Below are positions 1 through 6,881 of a stretch of 13,764 nucleotides of DNA, one piece after another. Origin of the DNA: an uncultured Micrococcales bacterium (GTDB lineage Bacteria > Actinomycetota > Actinomycetes > Actinomycetales > Microbacteriaceae); contig CAJXMQ010000017.1 of the NCBI GenBank assembly GCA_913056225.1, positions 1-13,764 on the forward strand, in the 5' to 3' direction. A program made the position numbers and the translations under genes. The notes beneath the pieces are model-generated. The model was not told where the DNA came from and did not search any database. It saw nothing but the letters and a program-made list of their open reading frames with translations. Every line of letters begins with the position of its first letter. Position 1 is the first letter of the stretch.

Positions 1-1363
1 AGCCACAGAAGGGCAACATGGCAAACGGATCTCTGCGCAATTGCCCAACTGGACCTTCTGCAGCGGCAGTCTGCTCACTGGCAATGGTTGCTCCCATGAA
101 CACACCGTGATTCCAGTCTCTGGACTCGGTGACCAGGGGTACGTTGGTGGCACGTCTTCCACCAAACAAAATCGCGTCCAGCTCAAAGCCCTCTTTTGAT
201 TCCCAGTCAGGAGCAACGGTTGGAGCTTGGCTCATTGGGACACAGAACCTTGAGTTGGGGTGAGCGGCAGGGGTGCCAGACTCAGGCGACCAGTCCTGAC
301 CTTTCCAGTCAGTCAGGTGAGCTGGAGCATCACTTAGCCCCTCCCACCAAACATCACCGTCATCGGTCATTGCTACGTTTGTGAAAACAGCGTTTTCGTT
401 CATTGAATCCAAGGCATGTTGGTTGGTCTCGGGTCCGGTTCCAGGGGCAACACCAAACAAACCGTATTCAGGGTTGATGGCTTTAAGTTTTCCTGATGCG
501 CTTGGAGCGATCCAGGTTATGTCATCACCAATGGTTTCAACTTTGAAGCCCGGGAGAGAAGGTTTCAACATGGCAAGGTTCGTCTTCCCGCAAGCTGATG
601 GGAAGGCAGCCGCCACGTTGTATTGCTTGCCGGTGGGGGCGGTGATTCGAATGAGAAGCATGTGTTCTGCAAGCCAACCCTCATCACGGGCCATGGTTGA
701 GCCAATTCTTAGACTCATGGCTTTCTTACCTAGCAGACTGTTGCCACCATAACCACTTCCATAGCTCCAGATCTCTTTGGTCTCTGGGAACTGAACCACG
801 TGAACATCATCAGGAGCACATGGCCACGGAACATCCTGCTCACCCTTGTCAAGTGGAACACCGACAGAATGAACAGCTGGAACCCAGTCGGCACCCTTGT
901 TGATTTCATCCAAAACTTTGCCACTGACTCGAGTCATGATCATCATTGAGCTCACAACATAAGCACTGTCTGTTAGCTCAACTCCATAGCGGGTCATGTC
1001 TGAACCAATTGGGCCCATCGCAAAAGGAATCACATACATAGTTCTTCCGCGCATAGAGCCTTCGAATAAACCATTTAGCTTGGTTCGCATTTCAGCAGGG
1101 TTTTTCCAATTATTGGTCGGGCCTGCATCCTGCTCACGCTCTGAGCAAATAAAAGTTCTTTCTTCAACCCGGGCAACATCGGCTGGGTTGGTGCGAGCAA
1201 GAAAACTGTTTGGTCGCTTTTCAGGGTTTAGTTGAGTGAAGGTGCCGTGACTGACAAGCAGCTGATTCATCTCATCCTGCTCGGATCCGTCTATCCAGCG
1301 GATCTGGTCTGGCTGGGTCAGGCTTGCGATTTCCTTGACCCAATTTTCAATTGCGGTGGTCAT
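1..1363 (-). CDS. pckG: Phosphoenolpyruvate carboxykinase (GTP), 3' end cut by window edge
   Basis: Cytosolic enzyme that makes phosphoenolpyruvate and CO2 from oxaloacetate and GTP, the first committed step of gluconeogenesis; in some actinobacteria it also runs anaplerotically. I translated the minus strand from ATG 1363-1361 and it stays open to base 1 (454 residues; the family has about 600, so roughly a quarter is missing at the C terminus). Family landmarks: the substrate loop YGGNSLLGKK near residue 205, the P-loop FPSACGKTN at residues 254-262 with the hyper-reactive Cys258, the GGRRATNVPLV segment, and DPFAMLPFCG at the cut end. PSACGKTN and the GRRA segment distinguish the GTP enzyme from the ATP enzyme. 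A good ribosome site (AAGGGG) lies about 8 bases before the ATG. The gene has its own candidate promoter and no obvious partner here. Confidence 0.97.
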   Translation of the reverse strand, partial: MTTAIENWVKEIASLTQPDQIRWIDGSEQDEMNQLLVSHGTFTQLNPEKRPNSFLARTNPADVARVEERTFICSEREQDAGPTNNWKNPAEMRTKLNGLFEGSMRGRTMYVIPFAMGPIGSDMTRYGVELTDSAYVVSSMMIMTRVSGKVLDEINKGADWVPAVHSVGVPLDKGEQDVPWPCAPDDVHVVQFPETKEIWSYGSGYGGNSLLGKKAMSLRIGSTMARDEGWLAEHMLLIRITAPTGKQYNVAAAFPSACGKTNLAMLKPSLPGFKVETIGDDITWIAPSASGKLKAINPEYGLFGVAPGTGPETNQHALDSMNENAVFTNVAMTDDGDVWWEGLSDAPAHLTDWKGQDWSPESGTPAAHPNSRFCVPMSQAPTVAPDWESKEGFELDAILFGGRRATNVPLVTESRDWNHGVFMGATIASEQTAAAEGPVGQLRRDPFAMLPFCG

Positions 1364-1396
1364 TTAATTATCCCCTTGGGTGTTAATTCTGAGTGA

Positions 1397-1425
1397 ACAC
1401 TACTAGTTAGAAGTTTAGCTTCCAA
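1397..1425 (-). promoter_or_regulatory. Candidate promoter of the PEP carboxykinase gene
   Basis: On the minus strand TTGGAA (1425-1420) and TAGTGT (1402-1397) are separated by exactly 17 bases, like a sigma70/SigA promoter. A start about 7 bases beyond the -10 would give a leader of some 25-30 bases before the ATG at 1363. The spacer contains a small inverted repeat (GAAG, 5 bases, CTTC, around 1410-1422) that could be a regulator site or chance. Read by eye; the -10 is weak outside its T, A and final T. Confidence 0.4.
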
Positions 1426-1542
1426 GAATGTGTGTAGAAGGGGACTGTTTGTGCAGTCGGTGTATCTGGGGCTGTTTGCCCGGTTGTTCGAGGGAGGTGT
1501 TTCTCGATTAGTACAAGCCTAGCGAGTTATTGAATATTCCGT

Positions 1543-2064
1543 TTAGTGCTTAATTTCACAAACTCCACCGGAGCAAAGCCTTGGAGGGGTTTTTGAAAAG
1601 CGCATGTGTAGCCAGCATCCAGCACAGAAACCAAAGGCCGATTCGAAGAATAAAAAGCTGATGCAGATTCCGCACAGAGCCAGTGGCACAGGCCCACTCA
1701 GAGCCAACCAGCCCATGGTGAAACAAGCTGTTACCACCATTGCAAACCCGATATACCAAGCGGTCTTTTTGGGTTCTGCATCTACCCACTCAGGTACTTG
1801 GTTTCTGGTTACAAATCGGCCAATGATCATTGATGGTGCATAGCGGTGATTGATAAACAACCTCATGAACATATCCAGCATGAACAAAACACCAAAGCCA
1901 CGCATTGGTTGGAAGTCATCTGTGATTGCTGCATACATCCATGCACCAAAACCAATCAGGAACAGAATTCCCGCTGCCGCTCTGATTTCGCGCTCGTTGA
2001 AAACGGGGAAATCGTGCTCGGATATTTTCTCACCGAACTCGAATGTCTTGGTACTCACAATCAC
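1543..2064 (-). CDS. DUF4395 family membrane protein
   Basis: Function unknown. The protein (up to 173 residues) matches the DUF4395 pattern as I know it: FNEREIRAAAG near residues 22-32, a hydrophobic segment, LDMFMRLFINHRYAPSMIIGRF at about 63-84, RNQVPEWVDAEPKKTAWYIG, two more hydrophobic segments, then FCAGCW (Cys147, Cys150). About four membrane spans are expected. The C-terminal tail carries another pair, CSGGVC (Cys164, Cys169), and Cys131/Cys134 form a third, so redox or metal chemistry at the membrane is possible but not shown. Two GTG starts are possible, 2064 and 2058. Neither has a Shine-Dalgarno sequence; the 2058 GTG sits 7 bases after a TAGACT hexamer, the spacing of a leaderless transcript. 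It is transcribed divergently from the electron-transfer cluster, so a shared role cannot be excluded. Confidence 0.85.
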   Translation of the reverse strand: MIVSTKTFEFGEKISEHDFPVFNEREIRAAAGILFLIGFGAWMYAAITDDFQPMRGFGVLFMLDMFMRLFINHRYAPSMIIGRFVTRNQVPEWVDAEPKKTAWYIGFAMVVTACFTMGWLALSGPVPLALCGICISFLFFESAFGFCAGCWLHMRFSKTPPRLCSGGVCEIKH

Positions 2065-2065
2065 A

Positions 2066-2071
2066 AGTCTA
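2066..2071 (-). promoter_or_regulatory. Candidate -10 element for a leaderless DUF4395 transcript
   Basis: TAGACT on the minus strand (2071-2066) has the T, A and final T of a -10 box. Its downstream edge is 7 bases from the GTG at 2058-2056, so transcription would begin at or next to that start codon. Leaderless mRNAs are common in actinobacteria and no ribosome site is visible upstream of either GTG. No convincing -35 was seen. Confidence 0.35.
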
Positions 2072-2168
2072 AAATCAGCAAAGTTCTTTGTGAGAGATCT
2101 CTAATGAATTCCTGGCGGTTTTTTCATCTCTTGATGTTTTTCTTTAGCTAACGAAGTAGGGAGAAACC

Positions 2169-2900
2169 ATGAGTGAGAAATACATTGAGGACAATAAGAG
2201 GCCCTCTTGGCTTAGCAGAATAGCACCCGGCATCATCTCAGTCGGCTCGATTGCAGCTGCGACAGTTATCACCGCACCCGGCATTGCCGAATCGTTAGCT
2301 ATCGTGCAAACTGTTGAAAATGATTCTCAATTGAATCCCTCTGCCTCAGGAGATCAACCTCTTTCAGGAATTGTTGCTAGCGTCCCCGAACCACTTGTTG
2401 ACCCAAGCACGTCCTCGAGCGGGGCTTCATTGCCTGAGGCATCTCAAGCGCCAACGCTGAATCCCAGCACATTTTCTGAGCCAGTTTCAATAGAAAGCCC
2501 TATGCCAGTTGGGACAGCAGAACAAGACCAAACGCCGCCAATTGAGCGGTCAATTGCAGACCAAAACTTAGTAGAAGACCCGACTGCTTCCGAGCCCGTT
2601 GTGGTTGAGCCAGTGCCAGTCGAGCAGCCAGCCGCAAATGACTCCTCTTCAACTTGGGTTGGAGACGGATCGTCATCATCGTCAATTATTGATCAGCAGG
2701 GATCTCCTTCGACCCCGACAGGTAATAGCTCTTCTCCCACTCCATATTACGAAGATGAAGATGACGATTACCCCTATGACGACGATGACAGAAACGATGA
2801 CGATGATCACGACGATGACGATCACGATGACGATGAGCACGACGATGACGATGACGACGATCACCACGATGACGATGATCACGACGATGACGATGATTAG
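2169..2900 (+). CDS. Exported protein with Asp/His-rich C-terminal tail
   Basis: I do not recognise a named family. The 243-residue protein has three parts: a short basic N terminus and one hydrophobic segment (about residues 18-38, a signal anchor or a signal peptide with possible cleavage near GIA-ES at 40); a Ser/Pro/Glu/Val-rich low-complexity stretch (about 45-192) that looks like a wall-spanning linker; and a 51-residue tail (193-243) holding 35 Asp, 3 Glu and 6 His, largely as DDDDH repeats. Such a tail should sit outside the membrane and bind divalent or ferric ions; that is inference from composition. ATG 2169 has a good ribosome site (AGGGAG, 5 bases upstream). It is first in a tight run with a lipoprotein, a two-component system and ApbE, so it may be a metal sink, carrier or sensor accessory for the electron-transfer module. 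Confidence 0.85.
   Translation: MSEKYIEDNKRPSWLSRIAPGIISVGSIAAATVITAPGIAESLAIVQTVENDSQLNPSASGDQPLSGIVASVPEPLVDPSTSSSGASLPEASQAPTLNPSTFSEPVSIESPMPVGTAEQDQTPPIERSIADQNLVEDPTASEPVVVEPVPVEQPAANDSSSTWVGDGSSSSSIIDQQGSPSTPTGNSSSPTPYYEDEDDDYPYDDDDRNDDDDHDDDDHDDDEHDDDDDDDHHDDDDHDDDDD
2796..2897 (+). repeat. In-frame repeat coding for DDDDH units
   Basis: GAY codons broken by CAC about every 15 bases encode DDDDH, DDDDH, DDDEH, DDDDDDDHH, DDDDH and DDDDD, followed at once by the stop codon. Asp codons alternate between GAT and GAC rather than being identical, so the repeat is not fresh slippage of a perfect unit and the amino-acid sequence seems to be held. The opposite strand has an open frame of Val/Ile only because of this composition. 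Confidence 0.85.
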
Positions 2901-2920
2901 AAAAGGGGTAGCTTAGGACC

Positions 2921-3487
2921 ATGAAGATGTTCGCGTTTGCGCTAGTTGCGGTCATAACTCTTACAGGTTGCTCGCAGAGTGTTTCACCCGTCAACCTGCC
3001 TTCGTCAATAAAGGTTGGCTCCTCAACCGACGCCCCAGTCGACACAGTTTCCCCACAGGAGAATGTTGAGTTCACTGACTCTGAGTCAGCAGTGGAAACA
3101 GACGCATCTGAGTCCGCTGATGATTCTCAGTCCGGTTCAGTTCAAGGAGTCGAAGACTATGTAATTGACTATGCGGAGCTGGAAATAGAGGATCAGGTTG
3201 GCGATGGAACCATCGTTGCGATTGATGAGGTCAGTACTTCCTTGGCAAGCGCTCTGATTGTCATTTCGAACCGTTCCGGCAGCGTTTTGGGTGTTGGAAA
3301 AGCCAGTGCCAACAGCACTCCGGTTTCGATAGTTCTGTCAACACCGGTCACCACGAGTCAAGAGCTTTATGCCCAACTATTCTCAGACAATGGAAATGGG
3401 GGCTATGACTCAAGTGATCTAGTGGTGTTTGAATCGCTTGAGGACAGAGAGCCCATCATTGAGGATTTTGAGTATGTGGTGCGCTGA
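2921..3487 (+). CDS. Lipoprotein with DUF7282-like domain
   Basis: A 188-residue predicted lipoprotein. The signal peptide MKMFAFALVAVITLTGC ends in an LTGC lipobox, so Cys17 should be lipidated and the protein anchored outside the membrane. Residues 18-78 are an acidic Ser/Asp/Glu-rich linker. Residues 80-188 look like one beta-rich domain with the order of the DUF7282 family: IEDQVGDGTIVAIDEV (89-104), a strand ALIVISN, GSVLGVGKA (120-128), a VSIVLSTPV strand, then YAQLFSDNGNGGYD (150-163) and the closing strand IIEDFEYVV. The family call is from memory of the pattern; its function is unknown and it occurs on surface proteins. The gene starts 20 bases after the Asp/His-rich gene and ends 5 bases before the kinase start, so it may be a periplasmic partner of that sensor. 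TTAGGACC before the ATG gives a short-spaced ribosome site. Confidence 0.8.
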   Translation: MKMFAFALVAVITLTGCSQSVSPVNLPSSIKVGSSTDAPVDTVSPQENVEFTDSESAVETDASESADDSQSGSVQGVEDYVIDYAELEIEDQVGDGTIVAIDEVSTSLASALIVISNRSGSVLGVGKASANSTPVSIVLSTPVTTSQELYAQLFSDNGNGGYDSSDLVVFESLEDREPIIEDFEYVVR

Positions 3488-3492
3488 TTAGT

Positions 3493-4863
3493 TTGAGATC
3501 CTCACTAAGGCTGAAAATCGTCATCTGGATTCTGACCCCGATGGCGATTTTGGCAATACTCTTGACAAGCGGAACGGCACTTGTTTTGCAGCAGCAGGGA
3601 GATCAAAGAATTACGCAATCTCTCTCCCGAGAAGCTAACGAGCTTCTGCTTTTATCGGAGACGCTCGACTTTGAGAGTTCCCAGCAACTGCTGGAGAGAT
3701 TCATTCAGAGAAGTTCTCCGGATTTTGATGAGCAGATATTTGCAGTTGTCGACAACAGAGTGGTACTTCGCTCGGGCGGCTCAGATTTGAGATTGGACCA
3801 GAGTCAGGAGTTTTTAGATATAGCGACTTCCGCATCAACAACAACTCTTGACGGTTTTGACCTAGACGGCGAGCAGTTTCGATGGATCTCCGTTCCAGTC
3901 AGTTCGGACGTCGACAACGGTCACCTAATCAGCGTTTTTAGCCTGAAGTCCCAGCAAGATCAAACCAATGCGGCTTTAGCGAGTTTTGTTTTCTTGGCTC
4001 TGCTGGGACTTGTTTTGACGAGCTTGGTCGGCTGGTTTGGTTCTGGGCGAATATTTAGGCCGATCAAGGAGATATCGACAGCTGCGGCGGACATCGGGCA
4101 TGCCAATCTGTCCGGCAGAGTTCCGGTGATGGGAAATAACAACGAACTCGATCAACTCGCGAATGAGTTCAATTCAATGCTAGATCGAGTTGAGCAATCC
4201 TTTCAAAACCAAAAGCAGTTTGTAGATGATGCCGGGCACGAGCTTAGGACCCCGCTCACTGTGATTCGCGGACATTTGGATTTATTGGCAACTGATCCTA
4301 AAGCCAATGCCCCAAGCCTTCAGATAGTCCGAGATGAGCTAGAGCGCATGAGCAGGTTGGTTGGTGATTTGCAGACACTAACCAAATCCAATCAACCGGG
4401 CTTCACCAAAAAAGAGGTAATTGAGCTACAGGTTTTGAGTGATGAATTGTTTGTCAAGGCGGAGGCATTGGCTGAAAGGAACTGGATTCAAGCGCCTTTA
4501 GACGGAGATACTAGTTTTGAACTGGATAGACAGCGGATCACACAAGCTGTCCTTCAGCTTGCGGACAACGCATGCTCGCATACCAAACCCGGTGATGATA
4601 TAGAAATTGGTATATCTTCCACCAAAACCAATATCCAAATCTTTGTCGCTGACAGTGGCCCTGGAATACCCGAGAAAGACAGGGATCGAGTTGTTAAGAG
4701 ATTTGCGCGCGCTGCTCATCACTCCGAGCACGGTGAGGGAAGTGGCCTCGGTCTGGCCGTGGCGGATGCAATAGCCAAGGGACATGGTGGAAGGCTTGAA
4801 ATCGGCGACAGCACTCTTGGTGGCGCGCGAGTCGCTATCGTTTTGCCAAGAGGAGAAAAATGA
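3493..4863 (+). CDS. Sensor histidine kinase (HAMP, HisKA, HATPase)
   Basis: Membrane sensor kinase of 456 residues. Order: transmembrane helix 1 (about 8-31), extracytoplasmic sensor region (about 32-157), transmembrane helix 2 (about 159-182), HAMP (about 184-237), HisKA with QFVDDAGHELRTPL and phosphoacceptor His249, and a HATPase domain with N box ADNACSH (Asn359), G1 DSGPGIP (Asp387, Gly389, Gly391) and G2 GEGSGLGL (414-421). All catalytic motifs are intact. The sensor region resembles the unnamed domain of many actinobacterial kinases and gives no ligand. The TTG at 3493 is chosen because a later start such as ATG 3541 would lose most of helix 1; it has no clear ribosome site and probably depends on coupling to the gene ending 5 bases before. 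The regulator follows with a 4-base overlap. Its place among lipoprotein, Asp/His-rich protein and flavinylation genes suggests it senses metal or redox state at the surface (inference). Confidence 0.95.
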   Translation: MRSSLRLKIVIWILTPMAILAILLTSGTALVLQQQGDQRITQSLSREANELLLLSETLDFESSQQLLERFIQRSSPDFDEQIFAVVDNRVVLRSGGSDLRLDQSQEFLDIATSASTTTLDGFDLDGEQFRWISVPVSSDVDNGHLISVFSLKSQQDQTNAALASFVFLALLGLVLTSLVGWFGSGRIFRPIKEISTAAADIGHANLSGRVPVMGNNNELDQLANEFNSMLDRVEQSFQNQKQFVDDAGHELRTPLTVIRGHLDLLATDPKANAPSLQIVRDELERMSRLVGDLQTLTKSNQPGFTKKEVIELQVLSDELFVKAEALAERNWIQAPLDGDTSFELDRQRITQAVLQLADNACSHTKPGDDIEIGISSTKTNIQIFVADSGPGIPEKDRDRVVKRFARAAHHSEHGEGSGLGLAVADAIAKGHGGRLEIGDSTLGGARVAIVLPRGEK

Positions 4864-5522
4864 GCAGGGTCTTAATAGCCGAGGATGCCGACCGTATCTC
4901 TAGTTTTATTTCAAAGGGGCTGCAGGCTGCCGGATTTGACACGGTTGTCGCACCAAGCGGAGAGCAGGCGCTTGCTTTGATTCGAGCATCAGATTTTGAT
5001 CTTTTGATTTTGGACATCGGGCTTCCTGGCAAAGACGGTTATGAGGTTTTGGAGGAGTTGCGTGGAAGTGGGAACACAATTCCAGTGATTGTCCTTACCG
5101 CCAGAGACAGTGTCGAAGACACCGTTGCAAGCTTTGATGTCGGCGCAGATGATTACATGTCAAAGCCATTCAGCTTTGAAGAACTGTTAGTCCGCGTAAA
5201 GCGCAGGATCACTCAGCCAAGCGAGAAAACCCCAGGCGAAAGCACCATCCAAATAGGTGATGTTGGGCTGGATTTGATATCCAGGCAACTTCGTGTCTCG
5301 GGCGAAGAATTTGAACTAACGGCACGGGAATTCAAAATGCTTGAGATGTTTATGAAAAATCCTAAGCAGGTTCTGTCCAGAGAGCAGTTGCTATCCAGAG
5401 TGTGGGGATTAGCCCATGACCCGGGTAGCAATGTTGTAGATGTCTATATTCGCTACTTGAGGCAAAAGGTGGGAACCGAAAGAATCCAAACAGTTCGTGG
5501 AATGGGATACAAATTTGTCTGA
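4860..5522 (+). CDS. OmpR/PhoB-family response regulator
   Basis: DNA-binding regulator of 220 residues, partner of the kinase just upstream. The receiver domain (1-120) has the acidic pair Glu8/Asp9, phosphoacceptor Asp52 in LILDIGLPGKDGYE, Thr80 in VLTARD and Lys102 in the MSKPF loop. The winged-helix output domain (about 125-220) has ELTAREFKMLEMFMKNPKQVLSREQLL and VVDVYIRYLRQKVG, ending in RGMGYKFV as usual for the family. ATG 4860 overlaps the kinase stop (ATGA) and has AGAGGAG ahead of it, so the pair is translationally coupled. The kinase-first order is less common than regulator-first in this class. Likely targets are its own five-gene unit and the converging reductase genes, but no repeated binding site was picked out by eye. 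Confidence 0.96.
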   Translation: MSRVLIAEDADRISSFISKGLQAAGFDTVVAPSGEQALALIRASDFDLLILDIGLPGKDGYEVLEELRGSGNTIPVIVLTARDSVEDTVASFDVGADDYMSKPFSFEELLVRVKRRITQPSEKTPGESTIQIGDVGLDLISRQLRVSGEEFELTAREFKMLEMFMKNPKQVLSREQLLSRVWGLAHDPGSNVVDVYIRYLRQKVGTERIQTVRGMGYKFV

Positions 5523-6285
5523 TCAGGCATTTCAATTCAAAGCGGGCTCAATGGGGACTGGCTTTATTTTCAAAATTCTCGACTACCGAGACCAGGATGA
5601 GGCCAAAAGATTTTGCGAGATGGCTATGGAAATCATCGAGGATGCCAATCAACGGTTTTCAACTTATTTGGAATCCAGCGAGCTCTCGAAAATAAACAGA
5701 GGCGACCTAAGTATCGAAAAAGCATCTTCCGTTCAGCGCGATGTTTGGTCAAAAGCCGACAGCTGGAAGGAAGTCACCGGCGGCTTTTTCGATGCCCAAA
5801 CACCCTCTGGAGATTTTGACCCCTCTGGGATTGTGAAAACCTGGGCTGCCCAGAATGCGTCTAATTTTTTAGAGGCCAACGGTTTCAAGGAGTTCACGCT
5901 CAATGCAGGTGGTGACATATTGCTCTCATCAAAACTCGACGACTCACCTCTGACACGTGTTGGTCTCGCAAACCTGAGCCCGATTGCTTCGGAGGATTCT
6001 TTCGTGAATATGGTCTTGGAGTTGAATGGGACAAGTTTTAGAGCAGTTGCTACCAGTGGTTCCAGTGAGCGCGGAGAGCATATTTGGAGAAAAGACGTAG
6101 CTTTTGTCCAGGCCAACGTTGTGGCTGACGATCTAGTTACCGCTGATGTCTGGGCAACTGCCTTAATCTCTGGAGGCTTCGAGGCATTTGATTTGCTTCC
6201 AAAAAATATTGTCGCGATGGCAGTCACCAAAGATGGTCAGATGCGATCAACCCCAAACTTTTATCCACTTCTTGCCAAGATTTAA
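5515..6285 (+). CDS. apbE: FAD:protein FMN transferase
   Basis: Mg-dependent enzyme that cleaves FAD and attaches FMN through a phosphoester bond to Thr/Ser of FMN-binding domains. Counted from TTG 5515 (256 residues) the motifs are SMGTGFIF (12-19), DPSGIVKTWAA (102-112), NAGGDI (130-135), ATSGSSERGEHI (179-190) and ADVWATAL (210-217), with Asp211 and Thr215 at the metal-binding positions. The usual Gly after the motif Lys (DPSGIVKG) is Thr109. Start choice: TTG 5515 has GGGA 7 bases upstream and overlaps the regulator by 8 bases; GTG 5497 is possible (262 residues) but has no ribosome site. With either start no signal peptide or lipobox is visible, although many ApbE proteins work outside the membrane. 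The probable substrate is the FMN-binding protein coded convergently next door; the two stop codons overlap. Confidence 0.93.
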   Translation: MSDQAFQFKAGSMGTGFIFKILDYRDQDEAKRFCEMAMEIIEDANQRFSTYLESSELSKINRGDLSIEKASSVQRDVWSKADSWKEVTGGFFDAQTPSGDFDPSGIVKTWAAQNASNFLEANGFKEFTLNAGGDILLSSKLDDSPLTRVGLANLSPIASEDSFVNMVLELNGTSFRAVATSGSSERGEHIWRKDVAFVQANVVADDLVTADVWATALISGGFEAFDLLPKNIVAMAVTKDGQMRSTPNFYPLLAKI

Positions 6286-6881
6286 AGTTTTCCAATTGCG
6301 TTAGCCACGGCAGACCTGAAGGCTTCGGTGGTGAAAGTCGAGCCTGAGTAGTTTCCGAAGTTTGTGCCTTGAGCTGAAAGGGTGGCCGAAATCAGTGCTG
6401 TGTAGGCATCTCCTCTACCGAAGCCGGCATCACCTTGAATCATAGATACGTTAGTTAAGGTTCCATCGAGCGCAGTCACGCTCAGTTGGATCACACCGTA
6501 TTCATAATTGATTACATCTGAACTAACCGTGACCTTTGCGGGGGCTGCTGGCTCTGCCACATTTTCAGTGGGCTCGCTTGGTGCTTGAGCAGGCTCGGAC
6601 GCACCTTGGCCTGATTCGGCTGTAGGCTCTGCGGGCTGTTCGATTTTGGCTGGAGCCGATTCACCTGGGTCCGAAGCCTGATTGGCCACCGGTGCACTTT
6701 CTTCAGGCTGAGGATCCGGCAAAGTTTCTTTTTTGTCAGGCTCTGACGAGGCTTGAGTTTGTTGTTCACTCGGTTGGACTGAAAGAGTCATTGGTTGCTG
6801 GTTCAGGATGGCCGTGTTTTGAGCAAGGTATAGAGCGCTCAAAGTGGCTACAGAGATTGTTATCAGTGTTGAGTTTCTCAC
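6282..6881 (-). CDS. Anchored FMN-binding domain protein (flavinylation target)
   Basis: A 199-residue protein with one N-terminal hydrophobic segment (about 5-21, signal anchor), a long Glu/Pro/Ala/Ser/Gln-rich linker (about 35-118) and a compact C-terminal FMN-binding domain (about 119-199) of the NqrC/RnfG type. The domain has YGVIQLSVTALDGTLTNVSMIQ, then ALISATLSAQ, then the flavinylation motif NYSGSTFTTEAF; by analogy with S-G-A-T in NqrC/RnfG, Thr182 should carry FMN. It would take electrons from the membrane reductase and pass them on outside the cell membrane. The GTG start at 6881 overlaps the reductase stop by 4 bases (GTGA), and GAGGA lies about 9 bases upstream. The linker suggests a stalk that lets the flavin swing or reach through the wall. 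The stop overlaps that of apbE on the other strand. Confidence 0.88.
   Translation of the reverse strand: MRNSTLITISVATLSALYLAQNTAILNQQPMTLSVQPSEQQTQASSEPDKKETLPDPQPEESAPVANQASDPGESAPAKIEQPAEPTAESGQGASEPAQAPSEPTENVAEPAAPAKVTVSSDVINYEYGVIQLSVTALDGTLTNVSMIQGDAGFGRGDAYTALISATLSAQGTNFGNYSGSTFTTEAFRSAVANAIGKL

Noticed and set aside
381..752. Plus-strand open frame within the PEP carboxykinase gene
   Set aside because: The minus strand codes the conserved kinase including its P-loop; the plus frame is a shadow.
1443..1458. GACTG/CAGTC hairpin downstream of the DUF4395 gene as a terminator
   Set aside because: Five-base stem only, and no T-run after it in the direction of transcription.
1441..1525. 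Possible tRNA or small RNA in the gap between PEP carboxykinase and DUF4395
   Set aside because: A GGTTGTTCGAGG stretch recalls a T-arm, but no cloverleaf, acceptor stem or anticodon arm could be built.
1846..2151. Plus-strand open frame antisense to the DUF4395 gene
   Set aside because: The minus-strand frame matches a known family across its length; the plus frame has no recognisable domain.
2682..2882. Open frame on the minus strand made almost wholly of Val and Ile
   Set aside because: It is the reverse complement of the GAY-rich Asp/His repeat; no ribosome site and no natural protein composition.
2796..2897. Possible CRISPR or regulatory tandem repeat, period about 15 bases
   Set aside because: Units are in frame, end at the stop codon, have no spacers, and are explained as DDDDH coding.
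5733..6230. Minus-strand open frame within apbE
   Set aside because: Antisense to a gene with all ApbE motifs; no family resemblance.
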